A program made the translations under genes and the position numbers. A stretch of DNA of 64,000 bases, from NCBI RefSeq assembly GCF_009708075.1, contig NZ_WMBT01000002.1, positions 372,001-436,000 on the forward strand, in the 5' to 3' direction. Below the pieces are notes generated by a model that saw only the letters and a list, made by a program, of their open reading frames with translations, searched no databases and was not told the origin of the DNA. The DNA comes from Paracoccus lichenicola. GTDB taxonomy: Bacteria > Pseudomonadota > Alphaproteobacteria > Rhodobacterales > Rhodobacteraceae. Of the stretch, positions 8,519 to 17,506 are shown in pieces (position 1 is the stretch's first letter; each line of letters starts with the position of its first letter).

Positions 8519-9433
8519 ATGAACACCACCATCCAACCCGATCCATCGGTCATCGGCGGCGTCCCCGTGGCGCCGCTGGCCTTTTTGCCCGACCCGGCGG
8601 CCGTCTTTGAAAAACGTGCCGGGCGGTTCGCCTTCCTGGCCGATCACGGCGGCAATCTGGCGCCCTATCTGCGGTTCCTGGGCGACATCAGCGCCCTGCA
8701 AGCCCGGCTGGCGCGCGACCTGCCTGCCGTGGCCCCCCTGTCCGCCGAGCGCATCCGCATCGCCCGCGAAAGCCGGATGCCCCCCATCGACCGCACCGCC
8801 TTGGCCGTGGACGAGGGGATGCACGCCACGCTCGACCGCTTCCTGGCCGAGGCGGCGGCGCTGGACATGCCCGAACCCGCGCGGCTGGCCTTGTCGGCGG
8901 TCACGGCGGCGGGCCTGGCCGACCGGCACTGGCTTCTGGACAACATCCTGTCCGACCGCATCCCCGAAGACAGCGCCGCGCCCCATCTGTTCGTGGGCGC
9001 CGCCGTGCAGTTGCACCTGGCGCGGCTGGCCGCCACCCTGGACGCCAGGCAACTGGTCAAGATCCGCACCGGCACCTGCCCCACCTGCGGCGGACGCCCG
9101 GCGACCTCATCCGTGATGGGCGCGGCGGGCATCGAAAGCACCCGATACGCCACCTGCGGCTGCTGCGCGACGCAATGGAACGAGGTCCGGGTCGTCTGCC
9201 TCTGCTGCGGATCGAACGCCGCCATCAGCTATCGCAGCGCCGAGACCGGAGAGGCGACGGTCAAGGCCGAGGTTTGCGGCGACTGCAAGTCCTGGGTCAA
9301 GATCCTGTATCAGGTCAAGAACCCCAGCCTGGACCCTATCGCCGACGACGTGTCCAGCCTGGGCCTGGACATGCTGATGAAGGACACGCCCTTCCGCCGC
9401 GGCGGCTTCAACCCCTTCATCGCGGGGTATTGA
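8519..9433 (+). CDS. fdhE: Formate dehydrogenase accessory protein FdhE
   Basis: A 304-residue cytoplasmic maturation factor for respiratory formate dehydrogenases. The C-terminal half carries rubredoxin-like cysteine pairs: CPTCGG, CGCC, CLCCGS and CGDC, as in E. coli FdhE, which binds iron and interacts with the catalytic subunit before Tat export. Start taken at ATG 8519, six bases after a CGGAG site; an in-frame GTG three bases upstream is the alternative. The family usually ends near the LDMLMKDTPFRRGGFNPF segment, as here. Its stop overlaps the selA ATG (TGATG, 9431-9435). Confidence 0.94.
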   Translation: MNTTIQPDPSVIGGVPVAPLAFLPDPAAVFEKRAGRFAFLADHGGNLAPYLRFLGDISALQARLARDLPAVAPLSAERIRIARESRMPPIDRTALAVDEGMHATLDRFLAEAAALDMPEPARLALSAVTAAGLADRHWLLDNILSDRIPEDSAAPHLFVGAAVQLHLARLAATLDARQLVKIRTGTCPTCGGRPATSSVMGAAGIESTRYATCGCCATQWNEVRVVCLCCGSNAAISYRSAETGEATVKAEVCGDCKSWVKILYQVKNPSLDPIADDVSSLGLDMLMKDTPFRRGGFNPFIAGY

Positions 9434-10800
9434 TGGCGGGGTTCCGCGCCCTGCCCTCGGTCGATCAGGTTCTGCTGTCCCCCATGGGCCGCGCGCTGAT
9501 CGACGCCCATGGCCGAACGGCGGTCACGGGTGCCCTGCGCGCCCGGCTGGACGCGGCCCGCGCTGCGATCAAGGGCGGCGAGGATGGCGAAACCGAGGCC
9601 GCGCGCCTGCCCCATCTGCTGGCCGCCGATCTGGCAACCGCGGCGCAATCCCGGCTGCGGCCCATGCTGAACCTGACCGGCACGGTCCTGCACACCAACC
9701 TGGGCCGCGCGATCCTGGCGGACGAGGCTATCGCCGCCGCATCCGCCGCCATGGCCGCGCCCTTGGCGCTGGAATTCGACCTCGACACCGGCGGGCGCGG
9801 GCAGCGCGACGACCACCTGCGCGGATTGCTGTGCGAGCTGACGGGGGCCGAGGACGCGACGATCGTCAACAACAACGCCGCCGCCGTGCTGATCGCGCTG
9901 AACACCTTCGGCCAGGGGCGGCAGGCCATCGTCTCGCGCGGGGAACTGATCGAGATCGGCGGCGCCTTTCGGATGCCCGACATCATGGCCCGCGCCGGCG
10001 CGCAACTGGTCGAGGTGGGCACGACCAACCGCACCCACCCGCGCGATTATCAGGACGCGATCACGCCGGACACGGGGCTGATCCTCAAGGTCCATACCTC
10101 GAACTACCGGATCGAGGGCTTCACCGCCGAAGTCCCCGCGCCCGCCTTGGCGCAGATCGCGAAAAAGGCGGGGGTGGTGCTGCTCAATGACCTCGGGTCC
10201 GGCTCGCTGGTCAATCTTTCGGCTTACGGGTTGCGAAGCGAACCCACCGTGGCCGAGGCGGTGGCCGAGGGCGCGGACCTCATCACCTTTTCCGGCGACA
10301 AGCTGCTGGGCGGGCCGCAGGCGGGCTTCGTCGTCGGCCGCCGCGACCTGATCGCGCGGATCAACAGGAACCCGCTGAAGCGCGCCCTGCGCCTGGACAA
10401 GATCCGCATCGCCGCGCTGGAGGCGACCCTGCGCCTCTACCGCGACCCCGACCGGCTGGCCGAACGCCTGCCCACGCTGCGCCACCTGTCGCGCCCGCAG
10501 GCGGACATCGCCGCGCAGGCCGCGCGCTTGGCCCCGCAGGTGGCGGCCCTGCTGCCGGATTACACCGTGACCGCGACCGATTGCGCCAGCCAGATCGGGT
10601 CCGGTTCGCTGCCGACCGACACCATCCCTTCGGCGGGCCTGCGGATCACGGGCGCGGGCGGCGACGCGCCCGACCGGCTGGCCGCATCGCTGCGCGCCCT
10701 GCCCCGGCCCATCGTGGGCCACATCACGGGCGGCGCGCTGATCCTGGATCTGCGCACCCTGGACCGCGACGGCGACCTGCTGGACGCGTTGTCGGCATGA
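9433..10800 (+). CDS. selA: L-seryl-tRNA(Sec) selenium transferase
   Basis: A 455-residue PLP enzyme that converts seryl-tRNA(Sec) to selenocysteinyl-tRNA(Sec) using selenophosphate. Fold-type I landmarks: TNLGRAIL, the [11 protein letters not shown] motif near residue 150, [10 protein letters not shown], and the PLP-lysine motif [13 protein letters not shown] with Lys290 (codon 10300-10302; E. coli Lys295). The N-terminal ALPSVDQVL and [10 protein letters not shown] segments match the SelA tRNA-binding domain. Start ATG 9433 overlaps the fdhE stop. Its stop overlaps the selB ATG (ATGA, 10797-10800). Confidence 0.96.
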   Translation: MAGFRALPSVDQVLLSPMGRALIDAHGRTAVTGALRARLDAARAAIKGGEDGETEAARLPHLLAADLATAAQSRLRPMLNLTGTVLHTNLGRAILADEAIAAASAAMAAPLALEFDLDTGGRGQRDDHLRGLLCELTGAEDATIVNNNAAAVLIALNTFGQGRQAIVSRGELIEIGGAFRMPDIMARAGAQLVEVGTTNRTHPRDYQDAITPDTGLILKVHTSNYRIEGFTAEVPAPALAQIAKKAGVVLLNDLGSGSLVNLSAYGLRSEPTVAEAVAEGADLITFSGDKLLGGPQAGFVVGRRDLIARINRNPLKRALRLDKIRIAALEATLRLYRDPDRLAERLPTLRHLSRPQADIAAQAARLAPQVAALLPDYTVTATDCASQIGSGSLPTDTIPSAGLRITGAGGDAPDRLAASLRALPRPIVGHITGGALILDLRTLDRDGDLLDALSA

Positions 10801-12818
10801 TCGTCGGCACGGCGGGGCATATCGACCATGGCAAGACCGCCCTGGTCAAGGCGCTGACCGGCACCGATGCCGACCGCCTGGCCGAGGAAAAGGCCCGCGG
10901 CATCACCATCGACCTGGGCTTTGCCTATGCCGACCTGGGCGGCGGGACGGTGACGGGCTTCGTCGACGTGCCGGGGCACGAGAGGCTGATCCACACCATG
11001 CTGGCGGGCGCGGGCGGCATCGACCTGGCGCTGCTGGTGGTGGCCACCGACGACGGCGTGATGCCGCAGACCCGCGAGCATGTGGCGATCCTGGACCTGC
11101 TGGGCATCGGACGGGGCCTCATTGCGCTGACCAAGGCGGATCTGGCCGACACGGCGCGGCGCGCGGCGGTGACTGCGGAAATCCGCGCGGCGCTGGAGGG
11201 CACCGCCCTGGCCGACGCGCCGATCCTGCCGGTCTCATCCCTGACCGGCGAAGGCATCGACGCCCTGCGCGCGGCCCTGATCGCCGCCGAGGCGGAAACC
11301 ACCGCCCGCCATGCCGACGGTTCGATGCGGCTGGCCGTGGACCGCAGCTTCACCCTGTCCGGCGCGGGCACCGTCGTCACCGGGACGGTGCTGACCGGGC
11401 GCGTGGCCGTGGGGGATCCCGTGATCGTCAGCCCGCGCGGGTTGCCCGCCCGCGTCCGCGCCATCCACGCCCAGAACCGCCCCGCCACCGAGGGCCTCGC
11501 AGGCCAGCGTTGCGCGCTGAACCTGGCGGGCGAGGCAATCAGCAAGGATGCCATCCACCGCGGCGACGTGGTGCTGTCGCCTACCCTGCACGCGCCCACC
11601 GAGCGCATCGACGCCTGGCTGACCGTGCTGCCCGGCGAACCCAAGCCCATCGGCACCTGGTTCCCCGCCCGCCTGCACAGCCACGCGGTCGAGGCGGGCG
11701 CCCGCATCGTCCCCTTGTCGGACCCCATCCAGCCGGGCGGCAGCGGCCCGGTGCAGATCGTGCTGGACCGTCCCATCGCCGCCGCCATCCACGACCGCTT
11801 CATCCTGCGCGATGTCTCGGCCAGCCGGACCATCGGCGGCGGGCGCTTCCTGGACCTGCGCCCGCCTGCCCGCAAGCGCCGCACGCCCGAACGGCTGGCG
11901 CTGATCGGGGCCGCCCGCGCCGAAGACCCCGGCGCCGCGCTGAAGGCCATGCTGACCGTGGCCCCCGTCGATCTGCCCGCCTTCGCCCGCGACCGCAGCC
12001 TGTCGCCCGTCGCGCTGGCCGGGGCCATCCGCGACGCCCAGGCCGCGACCATCGGCGATCTGGCGATCAGCCCCGCCGTTCTGGACGGCCTGCAAGCGCA
12101 GCTGACTGCCACCCTGGCGCAGTTCCACGAGGACAACCCAGACCTGCCCGGCTTGGGCCGCGAACGCCTGCGCCTGACGCTGACCCCGCGCCTGCCCAAG
12201 GACGCCTTCCTGATCTTCCTGCGGGCGGAATCCGACCAGGCCCGCGCCACCCTGGACGGCGCCTTCGTCCGCCTGCCCGGCCACGAGGTCCGCCTGACGC
12301 CCGAGGACGAGGCCCTCTGGCACCGCATCGCCCCCGCGCTGTCAGGCGACGCCCGCTTCCGCCCGCCGCGCGTGCGCGATTTCGCGACCGACTTCGGCAT
12401 CGACGAACGCGAGGTCCGCCGCGTGTTGCGCCTGACGCAAAGGCTGGGCCGGACCGACCAGATCGCGCACGATCATTTCTTTGCCCGCCCCGTCACGGCG
12501 GAAATGGTGGCGATCATCCGCGATGTCGCGGCGCAATCCCCGGACGGCTGGTTCACCGCCCCCGCCTTTCGCGACCGGGTCCAGAACGGCCGCAAGGTCG
12601 CCATCGAGATCTTGGACTTCTTCGACCGCCACGGCCTGACCTTGCGCCGCGGCGACAAACGTCGCATCAACCCCCATCGCGCCGACCTGTTCGGCGAGCC
12701 TGGAAGGGAATCGTCCCCGGTGGGGCGGCCGGACTTCAACTCCGGTTGGGGCAGCGAGACTGTCCCGGGTGGGTTCGACTCCCATTCCCTTCCGCCATCC
12801 TCCGAAGGCCATGCATGA
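10797..12818 (+). CDS. selB: Selenocysteine-specific elongation factor SelB, with a C-terminal tail read through the selC gene
   Basis: A GTPase that binds Sec-tRNA and the SECIS hairpin and brings it to UGA. The EF-Tu-like N-terminus shows G1 AGHIDHGKT (residues 6-14), switch [12 protein letters not shown]3 DVPGHE and G4 TKAD. The C-terminal region holds the RNA-binding winged helices, and the family-like end is [18 protein letters not shown], at about residue 633. The frame does not stop there: residues 636-667 are encoded by the tRNA-Sec gene, starting in frame at its first base, and six more codons lead to a TGA at 12816-12818. 673 residues in all. The final TGA overlaps the next ATG (ATGA), as elsewhere in this operon, which supports the long form being real. 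Whether the tail is made, or lost when the tRNA is cut out, cannot be told from sequence. Confidence 0.94.
   Translation: MIVGTAGHIDHGKTALVKALTGTDADRLAEEKARGITIDLGFAYADLGGGTVTGFVDVPGHERLIHTMLAGAGGIDLALLVVATDDGVMPQTREHVAILDLLGIGRGLIALTKADLADTARRAAVTAEIRAALEGTALADAPILPVSSLTGEGIDALRAALIAAEAETTARHADGSMRLAVDRSFTLSGAGTVVTGTVLTGRVAVGDPVIVSPRGLPARVRAIHAQNRPATEGLAGQRCALNLAGEAISKDAIHRGDVVLSPTLHAPTERIDAWLTVLPGEPKPIGTWFPARLHSHAVEAGARIVPLSDPIQPGGSGPVQIVLDRPIAAAIHDRFILRDVSASRTIGGGRFLDLRPPARKRRTPERLALIGAARAEDPGAALKAMLTVAPVDLPAFARDRSLSPVALAGAIRDAQAATIGDLAISPAVLDGLQAQLTATLAQFHEDNPDLPGLGRERLRLTLTPRLPKDAFLIFLRAESDQARATLDGAFVRLPGHEVRLTPEDEALWHRIAPALSGDARFRPPRVRDFATDFGIDEREVRRVLRLTQRLGRTDQIAHDHFFARPVTAEMVAIIRDVAAQSPDGWFTAPAFRDRVQNGRKVAIEILDFFDRHGLTLRRGDKRRINPHRADLFGEPGRESSPVGRPDFNSGWGSETVPGGFDSHSLPPSSEGHA
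12702..12797 (+). tRNA. selC: tRNA-Sec (anticodon UCA), nested inside the selB reading frame
   Basis: A 96-base tRNA with CCA encoded. The 8-bp acceptor stem typical of tRNA-Sec pairs GGAAGGGA (12702-12709) with TCCCTTCC (12786-12793), with discriminator G. The anticodon stem CCGGA/TCCGG encloses the loop CTTCAAC, giving anticodon TCA. A long variable arm and the T-arm GTGGG TTCGACT CCCAT follow. It overlaps selB entirely, in frame and on the same strand. No promoter of its own is obvious; it may be processed from the fdo-sel transcript. Confidence 0.96.
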
Positions 12819-13201
12819 GCGAGACCGATTTCGACGACTGGTTGCAGGCGGAATACGCCGAAACGCAAGGCTTCACCGTCCTGATCGTGCTGCTGGGCCT
12901 CGGCGGAGGCCGCGTCGATCTGCTGAAATCGGCGCATCTGCACGTGATCGGCGACGAGATCCACTGGCCCGACATGGCGGGCTATCTGGACGGATCGGGC
13001 ATGGCCTGGGATGCGGTGGCGCTGTTCCGGGCGGGGCGCGAGGGGCTGGTGGCCGACGATGTCGCGCGCGACCGGCTGGACCAGCTGGTGCGCGCGCTGA
13101 ACGGCGATCGGACGCTGATCCGCGAGGCCGCGTTCTTCAACCGCGACGGCTTGCGGCTCCGGCTGGACGATGCCGAACCGCAGCCCCCGGTTCTCAACTG
13201 A
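12815..13201 (+). CDS. Uncharacterised 128-residue protein closing the fdo-sel operon
   Basis: A small cytoplasmic protein I do not recognise. Its ATG (12815) overlaps the selB stop as ATGA, the same coupling used by fdoH, selA and selB, so it belongs to the selenocysteine/formate operon. The N-terminus is acidic ([14 protein letters not shown]). A hydrophobic beta strand LIVLLGLGGGRVDLL at about 23-37 is too short and polar-flanked to be a clear membrane anchor. The rest mixes helix and strand, with WPDMAGYLDGSGMAW and a basic C-terminal DRTLIREAAFFNRDGLRLRL. No cysteine is present, so a metal or selenium carrier role via Cys is unlikely. It could be a formate dehydrogenase or SelB accessory factor (inference from position). 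Confidence 0.82.
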   Translation: MSETDFDDWLQAEYAETQGFTVLIVLLGLGGGRVDLLKSAHLHVIGDEIHWPDMAGYLDGSGMAWDAVALFRAGREGLVADDVARDRLDQLVRALNGDRTLIREAAFFNRDGLRLRLDDAEPQPPVLN

Positions 13202-13591
13202 TCAGCAGTTCGGACCCGTCTGCAGGGCCACCGGTTCGGCCCGGCCCTTGAGATCCAGCCCGCGCGCCGTCGGCGGCTGCCAGGTGGGCGAGGTCGTGAG
13301 CGCGCCCTGCGCGTTGGTGCCCAGATGCGACCCGCCCAGGCCCCCGCTCCACCCGCTGCTGCCCGCGTTGTTGGCATCGGTGCTGTCGGCTCCGGGCTGA
13401 GGCGGCGTCGCGTTCTCGGCCAGGCTGTCCGTCGCGGGACAGGCGCCTTCGCCGGACTGTCCCTGCACTTCGGTCTGGTCGGCGGAAGCCCTGTCCGGGG
13501 CGCGGGGCAGGTCAGCGACCGGGGCGGTTTGTGCCCAGCCGGTGCCCAGGGCAAGAAGGCTGGCGGCAAGAAGGACGCTGATGCGGGTCAT
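13202..13591 (-). CDS. Predicted exported protein, function unknown
   Basis: A 129-residue protein with a Sec signal peptide (MTRISVLLAASLLALGTGWA, cleavage after WA-Q). The mature part is low-complexity and rich in Ala, Gly, Ser, Asp and Pro, with two cysteines (GACPATD and a C-terminal GPNC) that could form a periplasmic disulfide. A GWSGGLGGSHLGTN stretch sits at about 80-93. The start is set at 13591 because the upstream extension is not signal-like. It is convergent with the fdo-sel operon, the two stop codons directly abutting, and is divergent from tig. No family recognised. Confidence 0.7.
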   Translation of the reverse strand: MTRISVLLAASLLALGTGWAQTAPVADLPRAPDRASADQTEVQGQSGEGACPATDSLAENATPPQPGADSTDANNAGSSGWSGGLGGSHLGTNAQGALTTSPTWQPPTARGLDLKGRAEPVALQTGPNC

Positions 13592-13743
13592 GGCGGGGCC
13601 TGTAGGGAAACGGGGTAAGGTCGGACACAAACGCCCGCCCCCATTCCGCAGTTCCGCTTGCAGCGGCGCGCGCCCGCGACTAGAAGGGCGGGAATTTTTC
13701 AGGCCGCCCCGGCTTTGGCGGCCCTTATGGCATGAGGACGATG

Positions 13744-15078
13744 ATGCAGGTCACGGAAACCCGGAACGAAGGTCTCAAGCGGGGCTACCAGTTCACCCTG
13801 CCGGCAGCCGATCTGGCCGCAACGGTCGATGCGAAGCTGAAGGAAGCGCAGCCCGAAGTCGAGATGAAGGGCTTTCGCAAGGGCAAGGTGCCGATGGCCA
13901 TGCTGAAGAAGCAGTTCGGCCCGCGCATCCTGGGCGACGCGATGCAGGAAGCCATCGACGGCGCGCTGAAGCAGCACCTGGACACGTCCGGCGACCGCCC
14001 GGCCACGCAGCCCAAGGTCGAGATGCAGAACGGCGAGACCTGGAAGGAAGGCGACGACGTGGTCGTCAACGTTTCCTACGAGGCGCTGCCCCCGATCCCC
14101 GAGGTGGATCTGTCCAGCCTGACCCTGGAAAAGCTGACCGTTCCGGCCGAAGACGCCGCCATCGCCGAGGCGCTGGAGAACCTGGCGAAATCGGCGCAGT
14201 CCTTCGAGGATCGCGAGACCGGCAGCGCGGCCGAGAACGGCGACCAGGTCATGATCGACTTCAAGGGCTTCGTGGATGGCGAGGCTTTCGAGGGCGGCGC
14301 GGGCGAGGATTACCCGCTGGTCCTGGGATCGAACAGCTTCATCCCCGGCTTCGAGGACCAGCTGGTCGGCGCCAAGGCGGGTGACGCCGTGACCGTCACC
14401 GTGACCTTCCCCGCCGAATACGGCGCCCCCCATCTGGCGGGCAAGGAAGCCACCTTCGAATGCACCGTGAAGGCCGTGAAGGCCCCCAAGGCATCCGAAA
14501 TCGACGACGAACTGGCCAAGAAGTTCGGCGCCGAGGATCTGGAGGCCCTGAAGAAGCAGATCGCCGGCCGGCTGGAACAGGAATATGCCGGCGCCGCCCG
14601 CGCGATCCTCAAGCGGTCGCTGCTGGACCAGTTGGACGAGAAGGTGAAGTTCGACCTGCCCGAATCGCTGGTCGAGGCCGAGGCGCAGCAGATCGCCCAC
14701 CAGCTGTGGCACGAGGAAAACCCCGAGGTTCACGACCACAACCACGGCCACGTCGAACCCACCGCCGAGCACAAGACCCTGGCCGAACGCCGCGTCCGCC
14801 TGGGCCTGCTGCTGGCCGAGATCGGCCAGAAGGCCGAAGTCACCGTCACCGACCAGGAGATGACCCAGGCCGTTCTGCGCGCCGCCCGCCAGTATCCGGG
14901 CCAGGAACGCGCCTTCTTCGAGTTCGTGCAGCAGAACCAGGCCGTCCAGCAGCAACTGCGCGCCCCGATCTTCGAGGACAAGGTCGTCGATCACATCGCC
15001 GAACAGGCGCAGGTCAGCGAAAAGACCGTGACCAAGGAAGAACTGGAAAAGGCCGTCGAGGCGCTGGACGAACTCTGA
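13744..15078 (+). CDS. tig: Trigger factor, ribosome-associated chaperone
   Basis: A 444-residue nascent-chain chaperone with peptidyl-prolyl isomerase activity. The ribosome-binding signature is seen at about residues 42-49 (GFRKGKVP). The FKBP-type domain covers about 160-245 ([11 protein letters not shown], then [15 protein letters not shown]). The remainder is the helical C-terminal arm domain. Three ATGs lie close together (13732, 13741, 13744). The last gives [10 protein letters not shown], the family start, with GAGG 6 bases upstream. A small inverted repeat (GGCCGCC 13702-13708 with GGCGGCC 13717-13723) lies just before it. A strong terminator follows. Confidence 0.96.
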   Translation: MQVTETRNEGLKRGYQFTLPAADLAATVDAKLKEAQPEVEMKGFRKGKVPMAMLKKQFGPRILGDAMQEAIDGALKQHLDTSGDRPATQPKVEMQNGETWKEGDDVVVNVSYEALPPIPEVDLSSLTLEKLTVPAEDAAIAEALENLAKSAQSFEDRETGSAAENGDQVMIDFKGFVDGEAFEGGAGEDYPLVLGSNSFIPGFEDQLVGAKAGDAVTVTVTFPAEYGAPHLAGKEATFECTVKAVKAPKASEIDDELAKKFGAEDLEALKKQIAGRLEQEYAGAARAILKRSLLDQLDEKVKFDLPESLVEAEAQQIAHQLWHEENPEVHDHNHGHVEPTAEHKTLAERRVRLGLLLAEIGQKAEVTVTDQEMTQAVLRAARQYPGQERAFFEFVQQNQAVQQQLRAPIFEDKVVDHIAEQAQVSEKTVTKEELEKAVEALDEL

Positions 15079-15099
15079 TCGTCCCGCTTTGCCGACACC

Positions 15100-15130
15100 A
15101 AAGGCCGCGCCATTCCGCGCGGCCTTTTCA
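15100..15130 (+). terminator. Rho-independent terminator after tig
   Basis: An 11-bp perfect stem AAAGGCCGCGC (15100-15110) with GCGCGGCCTTT (15117-15127), loop CATTCC, ending in TTTT. It lies 22 bases after the tig stop. Confidence 0.9.
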
Positions 15131-15176
15131 TTTGGTTAACCTTGTGGCGCGTCCCCCTGCCTCTTATCTTGCGGCC

Positions 15177-15593
15177 ATGTCACATCTCCACCTCATGAAG
15201 CTTTGCGTGGGCGCCGAAGGCCCCGAGGATCTGGCCCATTGGCAGCGCCGCTTCGGCGACGGTCCTGCCGTCCACGTCACCCGCATGTGGCCCAAGCGGG
15301 AAGAGGAACTGCTGGCGGGCGGGTCGATCTTCTGGGTGTTCAAGGGGGTGATGCTGGCGCGCCAGCGGATTCTGCGGCTGGACGAACACCGTCACGACGA
15401 CGGCATCCGCCGCTGCGCCCTGATCCTGGACCGCGACCTGATCCCCGTGACCGCCGTGCCCCGCCGCCCCTTCCAGGGCTGGCGCTATCTGTCGGCCCAG
15501 GACGCCCCCGCCGACATGGCACGCGGCCGCGCGGGCGACACCGCCCTGCCCCCGCAGATGGCGGCGGCCCTGGCAGAAATGGGCCTTGTCTGA
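15177..15593 (+). CDS. DUF1489 family protein
   Basis: A 138-residue cytoplasmic protein matching the DUF1489 family, which is almost restricted to Alphaproteobacteria and has no known function. Typical features: HLMKLCVGAEGPEDLAHW at the N-terminus, HVTRMWPKREEELLAGGSI, the WVFKGVMLARQRIL core, and RRPFQGWRYL. The start at ATG 15177 follows the ribosome-proximal region after the tig terminator. It is probably a single-gene unit. The family is often found near housekeeping genes, which gives no functional hint here. Confidence 0.9.
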   Translation: MSHLHLMKLCVGAEGPEDLAHWQRRFGDGPAVHVTRMWPKREEELLAGGSIFWVFKGVMLARQRILRLDEHRHDDGIRRCALILDRDLIPVTAVPRRPFQGWRYLSAQDAPADMARGRAGDTALPPQMAAALAEMGLV

Positions 15594-15634
15594 CGCTTGA
15601 CGCCGCCCTTTTCATGGGGTAGCGAAAACGCCAC

Positions 15635-15708
15635 GCGGGTGTAGCTCAATGGTAGAGCAGCAGCTTCCCAAGCTGAATACGAGGGTTCGATTCCCTTCAC
15701 CCGCTCCA
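15635..15708 (+). tRNA. tRNA-Gly (anticodon CCC)
   Basis: 74 bases with CCA encoded. Acceptor stem GCGGGTG (15635-15641) pairs with CACCCGC (15698-15704), discriminator T. The anticodon loop TTCCCAA gives CCC. T-arm GAGGG TTCGATT CCCTT. Its body is nearly the same as that of the tRNA-Gly (UCC) at 38597-38670 apart from the anticodon arm and a few stem positions. Confidence 0.95.
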
Positions 15709-16126
15709 TTCCTTTCCTGCTGCCTCGTGAGTCGATCGCGTTTTTCGCGAAGCAGAATATCGCGGCGGGCAAAGGGCTGGTTCCGGCCGGAATCCTGAAC
15801 CTGGACACCTGCCATGGGCAAGCCGAAGCGGCTTGAACCGTTTACAACTGCTGGCGGACACGAGGATCCTGATTCCATCAGCGAAACCCTCTGGTCCTGT
15901 CTTCCACCGGTGCGATGGTTTCGGGTCCCGGACCTTGGGGTCCAGCGTCTTGCAGCGGGAATGCTTGACGATCCACAGAGCAGCGGTACGGGGCGACGTT
16001 CCTTTTTGTCCGGAAGTTAGTCCCCTGCAACCAAACGGAACACGCCGTAACCGAAACAGGATAGTGTAAAACCGATTGTAAAACTTCCGACCTTGCTGGA
16101 AACGCGCCTGTCAAACCGTTGATTTA
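15709..16126. other. 418-base gene-free interval between two tRNA genes
   Basis: No credible protein gene: the short open frames here show no family motif, no convincing ribosome site and no signal or membrane segment. Base composition is less GC-rich than the neighbours, especially 16020-16126. A short hairpin TCGCG-TTTTT-CGCGA (about 15734-15748) may end the tRNA-Gly transcript. The interval lies between convergent tRNA-Gly and tRNA-Phe genes, a place where integrated elements often leave remnants, but no integrase or repeat of a tRNA end was found. Confidence 0.5.
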
Positions 16127-16202
16127 TGGTGCCCGGAGACGGATTTGAACCGCCGACACGCGGATTTTCAATCCGCTGCTCTACCAACTGAGCTATCCGG
16201 GC
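16127..16202 (-). tRNA. tRNA-Phe (anticodon GAA)
   Basis: 76 bases with CCA encoded. On the minus strand the acceptor GCCCGGA pairs with TCCGGGC. The D-arm reads AGCTCAGTTGGTAGAGC, the anticodon loop TTGAAAA gives GAA, and the T-arm contains GGTTCAAATCC. Discriminator A. Confidence 0.97.
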
Positions 16203-16241
16203 ATCCTTGCGCACCGTTCGGCGCGTGGCGTGACGCGGTGT

Positions 16242-16457
16242 TTACGGGCGCTTGCCGCGACTGTCCAGACCCCCGTCGCGGTTTTTTTCATGCCCCTCGC
16301 CATCCGGGACCCCATCCGAGGCAAGGTCGTCCAGCGGCTGGCCGGGGATCACATAGGCACCGCGCAGCCAGCGTCCCAGGTCGATGTCGGCGCACCGCTT
16401 GGAACAGAAGGGGCGGTATTGCGGCACGCCGGCCTTGTTGCAGATGGGGCAGGCCAT
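16242..16457 (-). CDS. yacG: DNA gyrase inhibitor / zinc-binding protein YacG
   Basis: A 71-residue zinc protein. The zinc-binding CPICNK (residues 3-8) pairs with FCSKRCADIDLGRWL at about 17-31, the YacG signature. YacG of E. coli binds GyrB and inhibits gyrase in vitro. The C-terminal third is acidic, then basic (GHEKNRDGGLDSRGKRP). Its ATG overlaps the stop of the upstream RNase gene (ATGA), so it is the last gene of infA-maf-rng-yacG, a common alphaproteobacterial order. Confidence 0.93.
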   Translation of the reverse strand: MACPICNKAGVPQYRPFCSKRCADIDLGRWLRGAYVIPGQPLDDLASDGVPDGEGHEKNRDGGLDSRGKRP

Positions 16458-17506
16458 CAGCGGTCCCCCTGCGCCAGCCGCCGCAGCGGGATGCGGTCGC
16501 GTTTGCGGTTGATCTCGTAAAGGCCCATCGTGGTCCAGCCGATCAGCGAGGTTTCCGCCGCCTCGCCCTTGAAGGCGGCGCGCAGGACCTGGTCCAGCGT
16601 GGCGCGGTCGCGCTTGGGGATCGGCGCGAAATCCACGACCACCTGCCCGCCAAGACCGCGCAGGCGCAACTGGCGCGGCAGGTCGCGGGCCAGGGCGATG
16701 TTGGCCTTGAGCGCGGCGGCGGGGCTGGTGTCGTTGCCGGTGTTCACGTCGATGGCGACCAGGGCGCGGGTCGGCTCGATGACGGCATGGGCGCCGCCGG
16801 GAAGGGCGATGGCGGGTGACAGCAGCGCATCGACGGCCTCGAGGACGCCGCAGCGGGCGAAGCTGTCATCGCCCTCCTCGACCGCGTCGGGGGCAGGATC
16901 GGCCCATTCCATCCAGGCCTGTTCGTGCGGGGTGGCCGCGCCCAGCAGCAGTTCGGGTTGCCCGGCCTGTTCGGCCCCGATCCGGGCGGACAGGTCCAGA
17001 AGGCCGCGCAGTTCCTCGGCGATGTCGTCGGGATCGGCATGTGCGGCCAGGCTGCGGACGATGATGCCGGTGCCTTCGGGCGGTGCCGCGGCGGCGCCCA
17101 GGGCCTCCAGCTCGGCCCGCAGATCCTCGTCCTTGATGCGGCGCGAGACGTTGATGCCCGGCGCGCCGGGCGTCACCAGCACATGCCGGCCCCGAAACAG
17201 GATGCGAGAGGTCAGGGGCACGGCCTTCCCCTCCTCGGCCACGCCCGTGACCTGGACCAGCAGGGACTGTCCCTCGCCCAGGCCCGAACGGTCGCGCAGA
17301 TAGCCGCGCTGGCCCTCGGGCAGGCGCAGGAAGACGCCGCCCTGCCCCTTCATCAACCGTTCCACCACGCCCCGGCAGATGTCGCCGGGAACCAGGGGGG
17401 CAAGGTCGCTGGAATCGACCAGCAGGTCGGTCAGGCACCCGTCCTCCATCAGCGCGGCGGCCTCGGCCCCGAACAGTTGGCCCAGAACGACCTGGCGTCC
17501 CTTCAT
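16457..17506 (-). CDS. rng: Ribonuclease G/E family protein, short form
   Basis: A 349-residue protein of the RNase E/G superfamily, which cleaves single-stranded RNA. An S1-like N-terminal half ([30 protein letters not shown]) is followed by a nuclease core with the metal-binding Asp motif VAIDVNTG and [10 protein letters not shown]. It ends soon after [19 protein letters not shown] and lacks the zinc link and C-terminal domain of full RNase G, so it is shorter than canonical Rng (about 490). Such short forms next to maf are common in Rhodobacteraceae. Overlaps maf (stop 17503) and yacG by 4 bases each. Confidence 0.9.
   Translation of the reverse strand: MKGRQVVLGQLFGAEAAALMEDGCLTDLLVDSSDLAPLVPGDICRGVVERLMKGQGGVFLRLPEGQRGYLRDRSGLGEGQSLLVQVTGVAEEGKAVPLTSRILFRGRHVLVTPGAPGINVSRRIKDEDLRAELEALGAAAAPPEGTGIIVRSLAAHADPDDIAEELRGLLDLSARIGAEQAGQPELLLGAATPHEQAWMEWADPAPDAVEEGDDSFARCGVLEAVDALLSPAIALPGGAHAVIEPTRALVAIDVNTGNDTSPAAALKANIALARDLPRQLRLRGLGGQVVVDFAPIPKRDRATLDQVLRAAFKGEAAETSLIGWTTMGLYEINRKRDRIPLRRLAQGDR

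Noticed and set aside
15814..16020. Short plus-strand frame between the tRNA-Gly and tRNA-Phe genes
   Set aside because: No family motif, weak ribosome site, atypical composition; treated as gene-free.
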